Part shown: positions 63,929 to 64,000 of the stretch, one piece after another
How the letters are laid out: each line of letters starts with the position of its first letter
How positions within the stretch are numbered: the first letter of the stretch is position 1
Assembly: GCF_016481275.1 (NCBI RefSeq)
Contig: NZ_JAEMNW010000006.1
Coordinates: forward strand, 62,001 to 126,000
DNA from: Antrihabitans auranticaus
Lineage (GTDB): Bacteria > Actinomycetota > Actinomycetes > Mycobacteriales > Mycobacteriaceae
Direction of reading: 5' to 3'
DNA: 64,000 nt
Notes under the pieces: generated by a model
What the model was told of the DNA's origin: nothing
Seen by the model: only the letters and a program-made list of their open reading frames with translations
Database searches by the model: none
Made by a program: the position numbers and the translations under genes

Positions 63929-64000
63929 GTGCAGGTGCCGAACCGGTTCTCTGCCTCGACTCGCGCGACCGACAACGATCGAGTTCTCATCTGCAGGACA
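63929..64000 (+). CDS. Possible start of a divergent gene, cut by window end
   Basis: From GTG 63929 the frame is open for the last 24 codons (VPNRFSASTRATDNDRVLIC and on). A TATTCT -10-like box at 63923-63928 directly precedes it, as for leaderless actinobacterial genes. Too short to identify. Confidence 0.25.
   Translation, partial: MQVPNRFSASTRATDNDRVLICRT

Overview
The window is chromosomal DNA of a high-GC, mycolic-acid-type actinobacterium, most like Rhodococcus or Nocardia. This rests on the DUF5318-ponA-GT87 and GT87-rpsF-ssb-rpsR-rplI-dnaB blocks, which match M. tuberculosis Rv0049-Rv0058 in content and orientation. An F420/deazaflavin-type oxidoreductase, a mycothiol-amidase-like PIG-L deacetylase, GabD2-like SSADH and type VII secretion-type proteins agree. 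No rRNA, tRNA, CRISPR array, integrase or transposase was recognised.

Left part (1-12.8 kb): the end of an MFS exporter, a stand-alone LuxR-type HTH protein, a small ORF, NarL-like regulator and membrane-protein cluster, two secreted proteins (one an alpha/beta hydrolase), a PIG-L deacetylase and a hexapeptide acetyltransferase. Then comes a TetR-controlled catabolic or detoxification unit: tetR, a DJ-1/PfpI protein, and an operon of acetoacetate decarboxylase, gabD2, quinone oxidoreductase and a Ddn-like protein. Three near-identical 18-bp operators mark the promoters of this regulon.

Accessory island (about 12.8-31.9 kb, downstream of dnaB, visibly lower in GC in places): (i) a small ORF coupled to a DUF6414-like protein; (ii) an overlapping pair encoding a GHKL ATPase and a two-PRTase-domain protein, not matched to any named defence system I know; (iii) a type I Mokosh-like pair (kinase-helicase fusion plus PLD-like partner with a degenerate active site); (iv) a co-directional NYN nuclease, HTH-methyltransferase-TRD and Mrr-like nuclease/SF2 helicase with eight helicase-associated repeats. 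Together this looks like a defence island.

Core replication/translation block (31.9-36.5 kb): dnaB, interrupted in its P-loop by a 296-residue class 3 intein with LAGLIDADG-like motifs, then rplI, rpsR, ssb and rpsF.

Middle part (36.7-59.1 kb), between the two halves of the core block: a GT87 enzyme, a lipoprotein, a membrane-anchored protein, an ABC exporter, and a large Ter-type stress locus. The locus has three TerD-family genes, three AIM24 genes, a DUF475/TerC membrane protein, and a coupled five-gene operon (coiled-coil protein, HpcH-like lyase, TRSP/PRTase, StiP-like PRTase, HAD). A type VII-type EspC-like protein, a 786-residue partner and a lipoprotein sit inside it. A remnant of a LuxR HTH gene follows terC.

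Right end (59.1-64 kb): GT87, ponA (class A PBP), DUF5318 and possibly the start of a divergent gene.
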